Origin: Verrucomicrobiaceae bacterium
GTDB lineage: Bacteria > Verrucomicrobiota > Verrucomicrobiia > Verrucomicrobiales > Akkermansiaceae
Assembly: GCA_027484055.1 (NCBI GenBank)
Contig: JAIXQH010000051.1
Location: 306,321 to 370,320, forward strand
Direction of reading: 5' to 3'
Length of the DNA stretch: 64,000 nt
The notes beneath the pieces were generated by a model. That model did no database searches. It had not been told where the DNA came from and was given only the letters and a program-made list of their open reading frames with translations. Position numbers and translations under genes: made by a program. Within the stretch, counting starts at the first letter, position 1, and each line of letters begins with the position of its first letter. Positions 8,264 to 16,263 of this stretch are shown here, in pieces.

Positions 8264-8612
8264 GCCAAATTCGCCCAATCTACCACGAGGTCCCATGAGT
8301 CGATGATGACTGATGGGGCCTCTTTCGTTTTCCTGCTCTGCCCTCTTACTCTTGATGAATTCTTTCTTTTTGAACCTATAAGATCATCTTCTTCATACTG
8401 GGAATAAGTCGTCGAATGGCCTGTTCCTCATGACTTTTCCAAGTGTTCCACGGGAAGAGTAAGTGGTGGAATAAGTCACACAGATTCTGAAAAACCCCGA
8501 AAATTTCCGGTAAGAAGGAAGCTACCCACAACGATTCCGAACTTATTCCCATGATTTTAACGACTTACTGCACAACGCTGGGCTTGCTGGATCTACTAAG
8601 AATTCAGAAGCT
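8264..8612. other. Intergenic region between pdhC and the SDR gene
   Basis: About 350 bp. It holds the pdhC terminator; after that I see no convincing open frame, RNA gene or repeat. TGTTCCACGGGAAGAG near 8446 resembles half a parS site only. Confidence 0.6.
8287..8330 (+). terminator. Probable terminator after pdhC
   Basis: GAGGTCCCAT pairs with ATGGGGCCTC (one G-U pair), enclosing an inner AGTC/GACT helix, then TTTCGTTTT. It lies 24 bp after the pdhC stop. Confidence 0.7.
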
Positions 8613-9266
8613 TTGACGGTGCAGAAAATGATCCTTACCGGCGGAAGTGGAGGTTTAGGAAAGGCTATCATCCGCGAGTTTTCGGATGCCACTTGGCAAA
8701 TCACAGCTCCGAGCCGTGAGGAAATGGACATGAGGAATCCCCAAGACATCCGAGCATTTATGAAAAATCGGCCCGTCGATTTATTGATTTGCAGCGCTGG
8801 ACTCATTCACGATCAACTACTTCTGAAAATGGAGGAATCAACGTGGGACGACTTGCTAGCGGTGAATTTCGAGGGAGCAGCTGAGTGCGCCCGTTATGCC
8901 GTCCCCGAAATGCTAGCGGCAGAAGGTGGACACATCATTTTTATCTCAAGTTACTCTGCGCTACACCCCAAACAGGGACAAAGCGCATACGCCGTTGCTA
9001 AAGCAGGGCTAATCGGCTTAACCTCTTCATTATCAAAATATTATGGTAAACACAATGTACGGATTAACGCGATACTCCCTGGATTTATGGAGACGCAGAT
9101 GACCCAAGCGTTACCGATGAAGCAAAAATCTGAAATTCTCGAAAGCCATGTATTGGGTCGTTTGAATCAGGTGGAAAACGTCGCACGCTTTTGCCGATTT
9201 TTACATGAGTCGATGCCAGATACTTCCGGACAAGTGTTTCAGTTGGACAGTCGACCGGTGTCTTAG
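8613..9266 (+). CDS. Short-chain dehydrogenase/reductase (FabG-like)
   Basis: About 213-217 residues. The Rossmann motif TGGSGGLG lies near the N-terminus, CSAG replaces the usual NNAG, and the active site Ser and Tyr-x-x-x-Lys are present in SSYSALHPKQGQSAYAVAKAG. The later NAILPGFMETQMTQ and the C-terminal SGQVFQLDS fit FabG-type reductases, which reduce 3-oxoacyl groups or other ketones with NAD(P)H. The start is not settled: TTG at 8613, GTG at 8619 or ATG at 8628 all precede the first strand, and none has a strong ribosome-binding site. It is shorter than typical FabG (about 245) and the substrate is unknown. Confidence 0.82.
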   Translation: MTVQKMILTGGSGGLGKAIIREFSDATWQITAPSREEMDMRNPQDIRAFMKNRPVDLLICSAGLIHDQLLLKMEESTWDDLLAVNFEGAAECARYAVPEMLAAEGGHIIFISSYSALHPKQGQSAYAVAKAGLIGLTSSLSKYYGKHNVRINAILPGFMETQMTQALPMKQKSEILESHVLGRLNQVENVARFCRFLHESMPDTSGQVFQLDSRPVS

Positions 9267-9357
9267 ATTTTCGATCAAGATGATTGCAGATTTACCTGAA
9301 TCCGCATTGAATTCGATTCCTCTTCGAAAGAACCCACCCAAATTACCCATAAATCTG

Positions 9358-9642
9358 ATGAAAATTAGCAAAAATACCTTCACCAATGAAGAAGTCGTTC
9401 TGGATTTCCACGAATACGATTCCTGCACCTTCACCAACTGCCGCTTCGTCGTCCTTGGTTACGGAGCGTTCACGTTGAATCAGTGCGAAGTGGTTAACTG
9501 CGAGTTCACCTTTGCAGGCCCTGCAGCAAGCACGATTCAAACCATGAGCACCATCTACCACAATATCGGTGAGCAAGGTAAACTTTTGATCGAAGGCACA
9601 TTCGATCAGATTCGCAATGCCGGTGCGCAGGCTCCTGCATAA
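9358..9642 (+). CDS. Conserved-looking small protein of unknown function
   Basis: 94 residues from the ATG at 9358. The sequence MKISKNTFTNEEVVLDF opens a run of beta-strand-like segments with repeated Cys and Phe (YDSCTFTNCRFVVLG, FTLNQCEVVNCEFTFAG), which resembles a short pentapeptide-repeat or beta-helix stretch. No signal peptide. The frame stays open upstream into the SDR gene; the inner ATG was chosen because the earlier region overlaps the SDR gene and reads unlike a protein. A weak terminator follows. I do not recognise a function. Confidence 0.6.
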   Translation: MKISKNTFTNEEVVLDFHEYDSCTFTNCRFVVLGYGAFTLNQCEVVNCEFTFAGPAASTIQTMSTIYHNIGEQGKLLIEGTFDQIRNAGAQAPA

Positions 9643-9652
9643 CGCAAACGAG

Positions 9653-9690
9653 AGGGTTCCATTTCAAGCATGGACTGGGACCCTTCTTTC
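9653..9690 (+). terminator. Possible weak terminator
   Basis: AGGGTTCC pairs with GGGACCCT (one G-U pair) around a 16-nt loop, followed by TTCTTTC. Confidence 0.4.
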
Positions 9691-9769
9691 AAGTCGCAGT
9701 ATTCTTAAAGATGAATCACCTTGCGACTCGTTCTTACCGCAGCGACGTTGAAATAACTCAGTCGAAACC

Positions 9770-11182
9770 ATGTCACTTCTCGCTACATCTTTGCAGGTAA
9801 TCTTATTGATCGTCATCGTCTTGACGATTTTTAACGTCATCATTTTCGTTCATGAGCTGGGACACTTTTTAGCGGCAAAATGGCGTGGTCTGAAGATTGA
9901 CCGCTTTCAAATCTGGTTCGGTACACCGATTTGGAAAAAAGAAATCAATGGAGTGCAATTCGGTCTCGGCTGGATCCCAGCAGGAGGATTTGTAGCACTT
10001 CCTCAGATGGCACCGATGGAGGCGCTCGAAGGCGGCACACTGGATGAAAAGCCACTTCCGCCGATAAGTCCGCTGGATAAAATCATCGTCGCATTTGCCG
10101 GGCCGTTGTTCTCAATGATCCTCGCACTCGTGGCAGCCTTTGCCGTATGGGGCGTGGGAAAACCGGCAGACTTTCGTCCAAGCAACCAAATTGGTTTTTT
10201 ACTCCCAGGTAGCCCGGCTGAGAAATCGGGATTGCAACTCGGTGATAAGATTCTAGCCATCAATGGCAGTCCGGTAAACGGTTTTCAAGGCACCTTGGAT
10301 TCCATCAGCGAGAGAATCGTTTTGAGTCGCGGCGAACAAATCACTTACACCGTCGAGCGCCTTGGAGTGCCAGAACCGTTGACTCTCAAATCAGGATTCG
10401 AAAAAGACAAAACCGCTTGGTACCAAAGAGGTGGCCTGCGGCGAGTGGGGATCTTACCCTCAGGCTCGATGATCGTAGGAGCGGTAAACCCAAAAAGCCC
10501 AGCGGATGATGTGGGAATGAAAGTCGGCGACCGTCTCCTCAGCATCGACGGCGTAAAACTCTACAGTCTGCCTCAATTTTCCCAATACCTGCGCGATCAT
10601 GATTTCCGGACCGTGCGGGTCAGCATTGAATCCAAAGACAAAACAATTCGAGACGTCGAGCTCACGCCAGAACGTCCGTTGCAACCGGCCAACTCGGATC
10701 CCAAAGTCGGCTTCGCGATCGATGGCTCAGGTGATGTTGATTTTAAAATCGTTTATCCACAGCCATTAGACCAAGTAAAGGATAGCTTAAAAAGTATGTG
10801 GATCACCGTTAGCAGTGTGATCGCGCCAGACTCTAGCATCGGCGTGAGTCACTTGAGTGGTCCGGTAGGAATTGCCAAAATGCAGTACCAACTCCTGCAA
10901 ACCGACAATGGCTGGCGGCGAATTCTCTCCTTCATGGTGCTCTTTAATGTGAATTTGGCCGTCTTGAATATGATGCCGTTTCCCGTGCTAGACGGTGGTC
11001 ACATCACGCTCGCAATACTGGAAAAAATCTTCAGACGGCCGGTGAAAGCAAAGCCACTCGAAATCCTTCAAACCGCTTGTGCCATGGCACTCATCGGTCT
11101 GATGCTCTTCGTCACCAGTAAGGACATCGGTGATAGCTTCGGTCAGAGCGAACCGAAAAGCGAAGAAGTCATTTTCCCTTGA
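9770..11182 (+). CDS. rseP: RIP metalloprotease RseP (site-2 protease)
   Basis: 470 residues. The zinc site HELGH is at residues 28-32 within the first membrane segment, and the second metal motif NMMPFPVLDGGH is in a late segment. Between them are two PDZ-like regions (GSPAEKSGLQLGDKILAING and KSPADDVGMKVGDRLLSIDG). The family cuts membrane-spanning anti-sigma factors or remnant signal peptides within the membrane. The length and two PDZ domains match E. coli RseP and its relatives. The usual dxr and bamA neighbours are absent here; the next genes are a thioredoxin lipoprotein (opposite strand) and rdgB. Confidence 0.94.
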   Translation: MSLLATSLQVILLIVIVLTIFNVIIFVHELGHFLAAKWRGLKIDRFQIWFGTPIWKKEINGVQFGLGWIPAGGFVALPQMAPMEALEGGTLDEKPLPPISPLDKIIVAFAGPLFSMILALVAAFAVWGVGKPADFRPSNQIGFLLPGSPAEKSGLQLGDKILAINGSPVNGFQGTLDSISERIVLSRGEQITYTVERLGVPEPLTLKSGFEKDKTAWYQRGGLRRVGILPSGSMIVGAVNPKSPADDVGMKVGDRLLSIDGVKLYSLPQFSQYLRDHDFRTVRVSIESKDKTIRDVELTPERPLQPANSDPKVGFAIDGSGDVDFKIVYPQPLDQVKDSLKSMWITVSSVIAPDSSIGVSHLSGPVGIAKMQYQLLQTDNGWRRILSFMVLFNVNLAVLNMMPFPVLDGGHITLAILEKIFRRPVKAKPLEILQTACAMALIGLMLFVTSKDIGDSFGQSEPKSEEVIFP

Positions 11183-11206
11183 ATTCGACCTCTAGCAGCC
11201 CCGTAC

Positions 11207-11716
11207 TTAGTTCAGATTCTTTTTCTCAAGGGCCTCGTCGAGATGTTTGAGAAATAGATCGGTGCTAGGGTATTCAGACGCGAAAAAGCGTGTGAATTCT
11301 TTACCCTCAGCTGTGAAAAGGATCACGGTAGGAAAGCCTTCGATGTTATACTTATCTGCGTAAGGCTGATTCTTTTCTTTCACAGCAGGGTCGCCATTCG
11401 GGAAGTCCAGCTCGACGAGAACGTATTTTTTAGAGGCTTCATTAATAAATTCAGTTTTCGTAAAGACGTTTTTACGCATGGCAATGCAGGGTGGGCACCA
11501 GTCAGATCCGGTGAACTCGACAAGCACGGATTTTTTCTCTGCTTTAGCCTTTTCAAACGCTTTCTCGAAATCCGTGGTCCACCCATCATGCGGGACGGCA
11601 GTTTCCGTCGCTGGAGTCGTGTTCTGGGATGCTACGGAATGACTCTTCTTTGGGGAGCATGTGGTAGAGACTAAGGCCCCTGCGACGACGGTAACTAGCC
11701 AAGTGGATGCTTTCAT
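11207..11716 (-). CDS. Thioredoxin-fold lipoprotein (CPPC)
   Basis: 169 residues from the ATG at 11716. The signal peptide ends in a lipobox-like VSTTC with Cys20 as the likely lipidated residue. The thioredoxin domain starts near residue 45 and carries GSDWCPPC (70-77), a redox CxxC, then KYNIEGFPTVILF with the cis-Pro. Such proteins work in the periplasm on disulfides (thiol reduction, cytochrome maturation or general repair). An ATG at 11734 gives six more residues before the signal and is less likely. It is convergent with rseP (24 bp between stops) and divergent from rdgB. Confidence 0.86.
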   Translation of the reverse strand: MKASTWLVTVVAGALVSTTCSPKKSHSVASQNTTPATETAVPHDGWTTDFEKAFEKAKAEKKSVLVEFTGSDWCPPCIAMRKNVFTKTEFINEASKKYVLVELDFPNGDPAVKEKNQPYADKYNIEGFPTVILFTAEGKEFTRFFASEYPSTDLFLKHLDEALEKKNLN

Positions 11717-11794
11717 GTAACTCGTAAGTGTCACCGGATCTTTAAATATTCAAAAAAATTCGCCTCTTTTTTGAATCCGTCCTAGAAAGTGGCC

Positions 11795-12388
11795 ATGAAA
11801 CAACGTCCTCGTCTGATCCTAGCGACCCGGAATGCTCATAAAACCGAGGAAATCCGAGCTATGATCGGCGACCGCTACGAGGTGATGGATGCAACGGCAT
11901 TCCCTCATTTACCCGAGATCGAAGAAACGGGCACAACCTTTCTGGAAAACGCGCGCCTCAAGGCAGAAGGCATCAGTCGTTTGGTGGAGGATGTGGTTCT
12001 GTCCGATGATTCGGGTTTAGAGGTCGATGCCTTGGCCGGTGCTCCAGGCGTGTGGTCGTCGAGCTACGGCGGCGAAGAAGGGAACCATGCGAAGAATAAT
12101 CAGCGCTTGATGCATGAAATGCTCGATCAGCCGCTGAGGACCGCGCGATTCCGATGCACCATGGTGCTGGCAAAAGCCGGGCGGGAACTTGCCCATTTCA
12201 GCGGCACGGTGGAGGGCAGACTGGCGAACTCGCTTAGCGGGACAGGTGGCTTTGGTTACGATCCGTTATTCATTCCAGACGGGTATGAGCAGACATTCGC
12301 CGAGCTAGGCGCGGAAGTGAAAAACACGCTGAGCCACCGGGCACGCGCCCTTGGGCAGGTGATGGATTATCTTTTCAAGCAGCCCTAA
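11795..12388 (+). CDS. rdgB: XTP/dITP diphosphatase (RdgB/HAM1 family)
   Basis: 197 residues from the ATG at 11795 (a GTG at 11789 is also possible). The N-terminal LILATRNAHKTEEIRAM, the acidic catalytic VLSDDSGLEVDAL, GVWSSSYGG, the GGFGYDPLFIPDG loop and the C-terminal SHRARAL are all diagnostic. The enzyme hydrolyses non-canonical purine nucleotides such as ITP and XTP and keeps them out of nucleic acids. The next gene starts 17 bp after its stop. Confidence 0.95.
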   Translation: MKQRPRLILATRNAHKTEEIRAMIGDRYEVMDATAFPHLPEIEETGTTFLENARLKAEGISRLVEDVVLSDDSGLEVDALAGAPGVWSSSYGGEEGNHAKNNQRLMHEMLDQPLRTARFRCTMVLAKAGRELAHFSGTVEGRLANSLSGTGGFGYDPLFIPDGYEQTFAELGAEVKNTLSHRARALGQVMDYLFKQP

Positions 12389-12405
12389 ATCCGGCGAAAG
12401 AGTCT

Positions 12406-12951
12406 ATGAGCCATCGAATCTCTCCCCTCATGCAGCGCTACTTCCGTATCGTTCTCGGCCTCGCATTATTCGCTGGCAGCATGGTTTCCTGTTCGAATCA
12501 GGTTAAAGCCAAAGGGCCTGTCACTTACCATTTCATCCATGGGAAGACAGCCCTGTTAAAAGGCAACACGGCCTACGCTCCTAGAAATGCACCTGCCGCT
12601 GTGAAAAAAGCGATCGCTGCCGGAAATCGACTCCAAGAAAAGCCTTACAAATGGGGTGGTGGACACGCGACGAAGAATGACACCGGCTACGATTGCTCGG
12701 GGTCAGTCTCCTACATTTTACGGGAAGCTGGCCTACTCAAGGGTAGCTTAACCTCACAGGGCTACTTCCGTTATGGCAAAAAAGGCGCCGGGAAATGGAT
12801 TACCCTCTACATTCGAAATGGCCACGTTTTCATAACCGTGGCGGGCCTACGGCTCGATACTGGCGGGCCAGGTCAAGAAACAGGGCCACGCTGGAAACCG
12901 GAGACCCGCCAAGCTCGCGGTCATGTGATGCGCCACCCATCCGGCCTTTAA
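12406..12951 (+). CDS. NlpC/P60-type cell-wall lipoprotein
   Basis: 181 residues. The lipoprotein signal runs to Cys29 (AGSMVSC). The peptidase core carries Tyr81-Lys-Trp-Gly-Gly-Gly, then YDCSGSVSYILREAG with the nucleophile Cys97, and a catalytic-type His140 in NGHVFITVAG. NlpC/P60 enzymes cleave peptide stems of peptidoglycan. The order Cys then His with about 43 residues between them fits the family. It is shorter than typical members after the His, and the third catalytic residue is not clear to me. It lies 17 bp after rdgB. Confidence 0.8.
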   Translation: MSHRISPLMQRYFRIVLGLALFAGSMVSCSNQVKAKGPVTYHFIHGKTALLKGNTAYAPRNAPAAVKKAIAAGNRLQEKPYKWGGGHATKNDTGYDCSGSVSYILREAGLLKGSLTSQGYFRYGKKGAGKWITLYIRNGHVFITVAGLRLDTGGPGQETGPRWKPETRQARGHVMRHPSGL

Positions 12952-13012
12952 TGGGAATTCTTGTAGCTTTTCTTTACCAAATAATGGGTTAAGGTAGAGT
13001 CTGCTTGTTCAT

Positions 13013-14941
13013 ATGATTTCTCCCCACCCTGACGATACGACTAAGCGGACTTCTCCGTTGTCCCCTTACACGTGCCGCCCTTGGGCACTCATTTCATCGA
13101 CCGCTCTCGCCTCCTGCCTCCTTATCGGCTGTGCACCGCAGACGGCCAGCCATGAGAAAGTGGAACGAGCTCCCGTCGGGCCAGAAGCGTTTTTTCCCGA
13201 AATTCTCCCAGATCCACTCGAACCACTGAACCGCAGGGTTTTCGCAGTGAACAAAGCCATCCTGCTCGGTGTGATGCAGCCAACAAGTCGGGTTTACCTC
13301 AAGATCGTGCCGAGTCCGGTTCGCCGTTCGATCAAGAACATCACGCGGAACGTCACCTACCCAGGCCGTGTTTTGAATCAAGCACTACAAGCACGCTGGG
13401 ACGACGCAGGCGATGAATCCCTGCGCTTCTTGACCAATACAACCTTCGGCATCGGTGGTATCTTCGACGTCGCGACGGCGTGGAATATGCCGAAATCGGA
13501 AGCCTATTTTGCTCAGACATTCAGCCGTTGGGGCTGGCAGCCGAGCCAGTACCTCATGCTCCCATTTTTCGGACCGAGTGATGAAACCCATGCAGTCGGT
13601 CTGGCTGCTGACGAGTTCGCCGCGCCGTGGAACTATCGATTGCCCTACCGCTATGCCGCGTACGGCAGTGCGTACGATCGGATTGCAGACGCGGCTAGCC
13701 CCGCCGCTCAATTCATTCGTTCCGAATCGGACCCCTACGTGGGCGTGAAATACCTCTGGACCTATGCCTCAAAGGAAGAGTCTCCCGATTGGCAGCCATC
13801 CGGTGCGATTGATCTGCCGACCTTGCAAACCTTAGGTGTGGCGACGATTCGTTGCAAAGACCCAACCTTTATCGACCGTGGTAAAGAATTGAACGTGCGC
13901 CTGTCATCGACCGGTCGCTCCATGAAATTTAGCTATTGGCTACAATCCAGCGCTGCGCCTTTGGTCTACATCGCCCCTGGACTAGGCACGCACCGTCTGT
14001 CCTCACCGACGCTCTCACTCGCAGAAGTGCTTTTCCAAAATGGATACTCCGTGGTGGCTACGACTGGGCTATTTCACCCGGAATTCATGAAAAATGCGTC
14101 CACTTCGGCATTGCCCGCCTACCCGCCGAATGACTGCCATGACCTACTGACCGCTCTCACCGACTGCGATCGACTCCTTGAGCAAAAGCACCCAGCAGCC
14201 TTCAGCCAAAGAGCCCTGGTTGGGTATTCGATGGGTGGGTACGAAGCACTTCACCTCGCGGCAAATGAGAAAAAACAAACCAGCGGCCTCCTCCATTTTT
14301 CTCGCTACGTCGCCATCAACCCACCCGTGGACTTGCACTATGGTGTCAAAGCCGTGGACACCTACCGGGATGCGCCGCTCGCATGGCCCGTCGCGACTCG
14401 CCAAGCCCACATCAACAATGCCATCCATAAGGTGGCTCAACTCAGCACAGCCCCGGCGGCTTCTTCCGGGTTGCCAGTGTTTGATGCAACCGAGTCGAAA
14501 TTTCTCATGGGTTCTTCTTTCCAACTCACGCTTCGAGATACCATCTACGACAGCCAGAAGCGCAACCAGACGGGGGTGCTAAACACGCCGATCACACCTT
14601 GGAAAAGAGAGGAGAGTTATCGTGAAATTTCAACGTACACCTTCAGAGACTACTTTTTACGGATGGTCGTTCCCTACTATCAAACGAGGGGAATCAGCCT
14701 AGATGACTTCGCCCGCGAGACGAATCTTCGGTCTTATGAAAAGGGTCTGCGCGCACAATCGAAGATCCGCGTGGTCACCAACCGGAATGATTTTCTACTC
14801 CGCCCCAGCGACGTATCGTGGTTGCAATCCACATTCGGCACTTCACGCCTCACCCTTTTCCCGACAGGCGGCCACCTTGGAAACATGGCGAGCACAGAAG
14901 TGCAGAGCGCTCTTTTGAAATCCCTGCAAGGCTTGAAATAA
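13013..14941 (+). CDS. MlaA-like lipoprotein fused to an alpha/beta hydrolase
   Basis: 642 residues with two recognisable parts. Residues 1-40 form a lipoprotein signal (LLIGC, Cys40). Residues about 66-245 match MlaA/VacJ: DPLEPLNRRVFAVNKAI, then NVTYPGRVLNQALQARWDD, RFLTNTTFGIGGIFDVA and the GWQPSQYLMLPFFGPSD signature (174-190). Residues about 300-642 look like an alpha/beta hydrolase: GYSMGG with nucleophile Ser406, a likely Asp in RNDFLL near 593 and GGHLG with His near 621. MlaA normally works with OmpC/OmpF and MlaBCDEF to return misplaced phospholipids from the outer leaflet; it is about 250 residues and has no hydrolase. A single open frame covers both parts. Inference: the hydrolase may act on extracted lipids. 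Confidence 0.85.
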   Translation: MISPHPDDTTKRTSPLSPYTCRPWALISSTALASCLLIGCAPQTASHEKVERAPVGPEAFFPEILPDPLEPLNRRVFAVNKAILLGVMQPTSRVYLKIVPSPVRRSIKNITRNVTYPGRVLNQALQARWDDAGDESLRFLTNTTFGIGGIFDVATAWNMPKSEAYFAQTFSRWGWQPSQYLMLPFFGPSDETHAVGLAADEFAAPWNYRLPYRYAAYGSAYDRIADAASPAAQFIRSESDPYVGVKYLWTYASKEESPDWQPSGAIDLPTLQTLGVATIRCKDPTFIDRGKELNVRLSSTGRSMKFSYWLQSSAAPLVYIAPGLGTHRLSSPTLSLAEVLFQNGYSVVATTGLFHPEFMKNASTSALPAYPPNDCHDLLTALTDCDRLLEQKHPAAFSQRALVGYSMGGYEALHLAANEKKQTSGLLHFSRYVAINPPVDLHYGVKAVDTYRDAPLAWPVATRQAHINNAIHKVAQLSTAPAASSGLPVFDATESKFLMGSSFQLTLRDTIYDSQKRNQTGVLNTPITPWKREESYREISTYTFRDYFLRMVVPYYQTRGISLDDFARETNLRSYEKGLRAQSKIRVVTNRNDFLLRPSDVSWLQSTFGTSRLTLFPTGGHLGNMASTEVQSALLKSLQGLK

Positions 14942-14956
14942 GTAAGCGGCAGACTG

Positions 14957-16213
14957 CTACTTCTTTGCCACCCGGCTGCCATCTTTGACGGTGTCAGGCG
15001 GGTGAAGTAGGACCTCGTCCCCGGCTTCTATACCAGAGAGAATCTCAGTCTGACGGCCATCGGAGTGCCCAGCTTCGATCTGAGTGAGCACGGCAGCTCC
15101 ATCTCGGAAGCGGTAAGTCTTCCACTCATTTCCTTCGCGAAAGATCGCCCCCGCTGGCACGGAAAGCACATCTTCGCCATGCCAGATGGCAACCCGAGCC
15201 TCCACCCGGAAGCGATCGCCAAGCGGCTTCGCTTGCGCTGGTAGATCGACCAAATCGCTGAGCACCATCACGCGCTGCTCCTCCACGCCTAGGGCAGAGA
15301 TTTTTGTAAACGCAGCGGGTTCTACGCGGCGAACACGTGCTTTTAACGGGAGCTCACCCCCCCACTGCTCGACTTCTACCGAGTCTCCTGTGCGAATGGC
15401 GACAGCATCCCGGGAGAGGATTTCCGCCTCTATTTCCAAATCCGCAGGATCTCCTAGCTCAAGAATGGGCATCCCAGCAGCGACGACGATTTCGCTTTCC
15501 TGCATCACTTTCAGCACACGACCGGTGATGGGAGCTTTGAGCTCAACGAGATTGTTAGCCCCCATGGCATCCGGTCGGACGAGTGCCGCACGCGACTGGG
15601 CGATTTCATAATCAGTGACTTGCAGAGAAAACTCCGCCGCCCGGACTTCGGTTGATTTGATCGAGGCATCACCTTCCACCCGGTCGCGGTCGGAATCGGA
15701 AATGGTGCCGACTCGGATGACAGCGCGGATGCGATCTCGCTCGGCGAGGGCGATTACCGCTGCAGCGCGCTTCGCTTCCAGCGTCTCAGCGGCTTGCTGG
15801 CGAGCGGCTTCACGCAGGGAAACGGCAGCCTCCGCCTGCAACCGGGCGCGTGGGTCGAGTAGGGGGGAAGGGCTCGGCTCGATGATCGTTAGTAGCGTCG
15901 CACCAGCAGTCACCTCGTCTCCTGGCTTGAGAGAGACTCGCCGCATTTTTCCAGCCACGGGTGCTGCGACCACATAACGGTTTTTGACCCGGGTTTTCCC
16001 TTCTTCGGACACTCTCACGGTCAAGGGGCCGCGGGTGACTCGACCGGTTTCGATGATTACGGGTTTTGGTCGCAGGCCCCAACCGATGAGGCCGAGCAAG
16101 ACCACCAAGCCCAGCCAAGGCATGAAGCGGCGGAGCTGGTGCTTTGGCGTCGCGTTTTTCTTGGTGTCCCAAGGTGCGCTTTGATCCGTCATTTCAGAGG
16201 TGGGAGTGGCCAT
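14957..16213 (-). CDS. HlyD/MacA-type periplasmic adaptor protein
   Basis: 418 residues. A cytoplasmic N-terminus, one membrane segment at about 31-47, then RVSEEGKTRVKNRYVVAAPVAGKMRRVSLKPGDEV (lipoyl half-motif), a helical hairpin region (about 115-220, rich in Ala/Glu/Arg), the second lipoyl half (LKAPITGRVLKVMQESE) and beta-barrel regions to the end. It couples an inner-membrane transporter to an outer-membrane exit duct. It is third in a minus-strand operon after the ATPase and permease genes (gap of 50 bp to the permease). No outer-membrane factor is in this operon; one lies on the other side at 23374. Confidence 0.88.
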   Translation of the reverse strand: MATPTSEMTDQSAPWDTKKNATPKHQLRRFMPWLGLVVLLGLIGWGLRPKPVIIETGRVTRGPLTVRVSEEGKTRVKNRYVVAAPVAGKMRRVSLKPGDEVTAGATLLTIIEPSPSPLLDPRARLQAEAAVSLREAARQQAAETLEAKRAAAVIALAERDRIRAVIRVGTISDSDRDRVEGDASIKSTEVRAAEFSLQVTDYEIAQSRAALVRPDAMGANNLVELKAPITGRVLKVMQESEIVVAAGMPILELGDPADLEIEAEILSRDAVAIRTGDSVEVEQWGGELPLKARVRRVEPAAFTKISALGVEEQRVMVLSDLVDLPAQAKPLGDRFRVEARVAIWHGEDVLSVPAGAIFREGNEWKTYRFRDGAAVLTQIEAGHSDGRQTEILSGIEAGDEVLLHPPDTVKDGSRVAKK

Positions 16214-16263
16214 GTTTGATAAAGGATTTCATAAGCTGGGTCATGCGCTGTTTCAAGGACCAG

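Noticed and set aside
8446..8461. TGTTCCACGGGAAGAG as a third parS site
   Set aside because: Only the left half matches; the palindrome is broken on the right.
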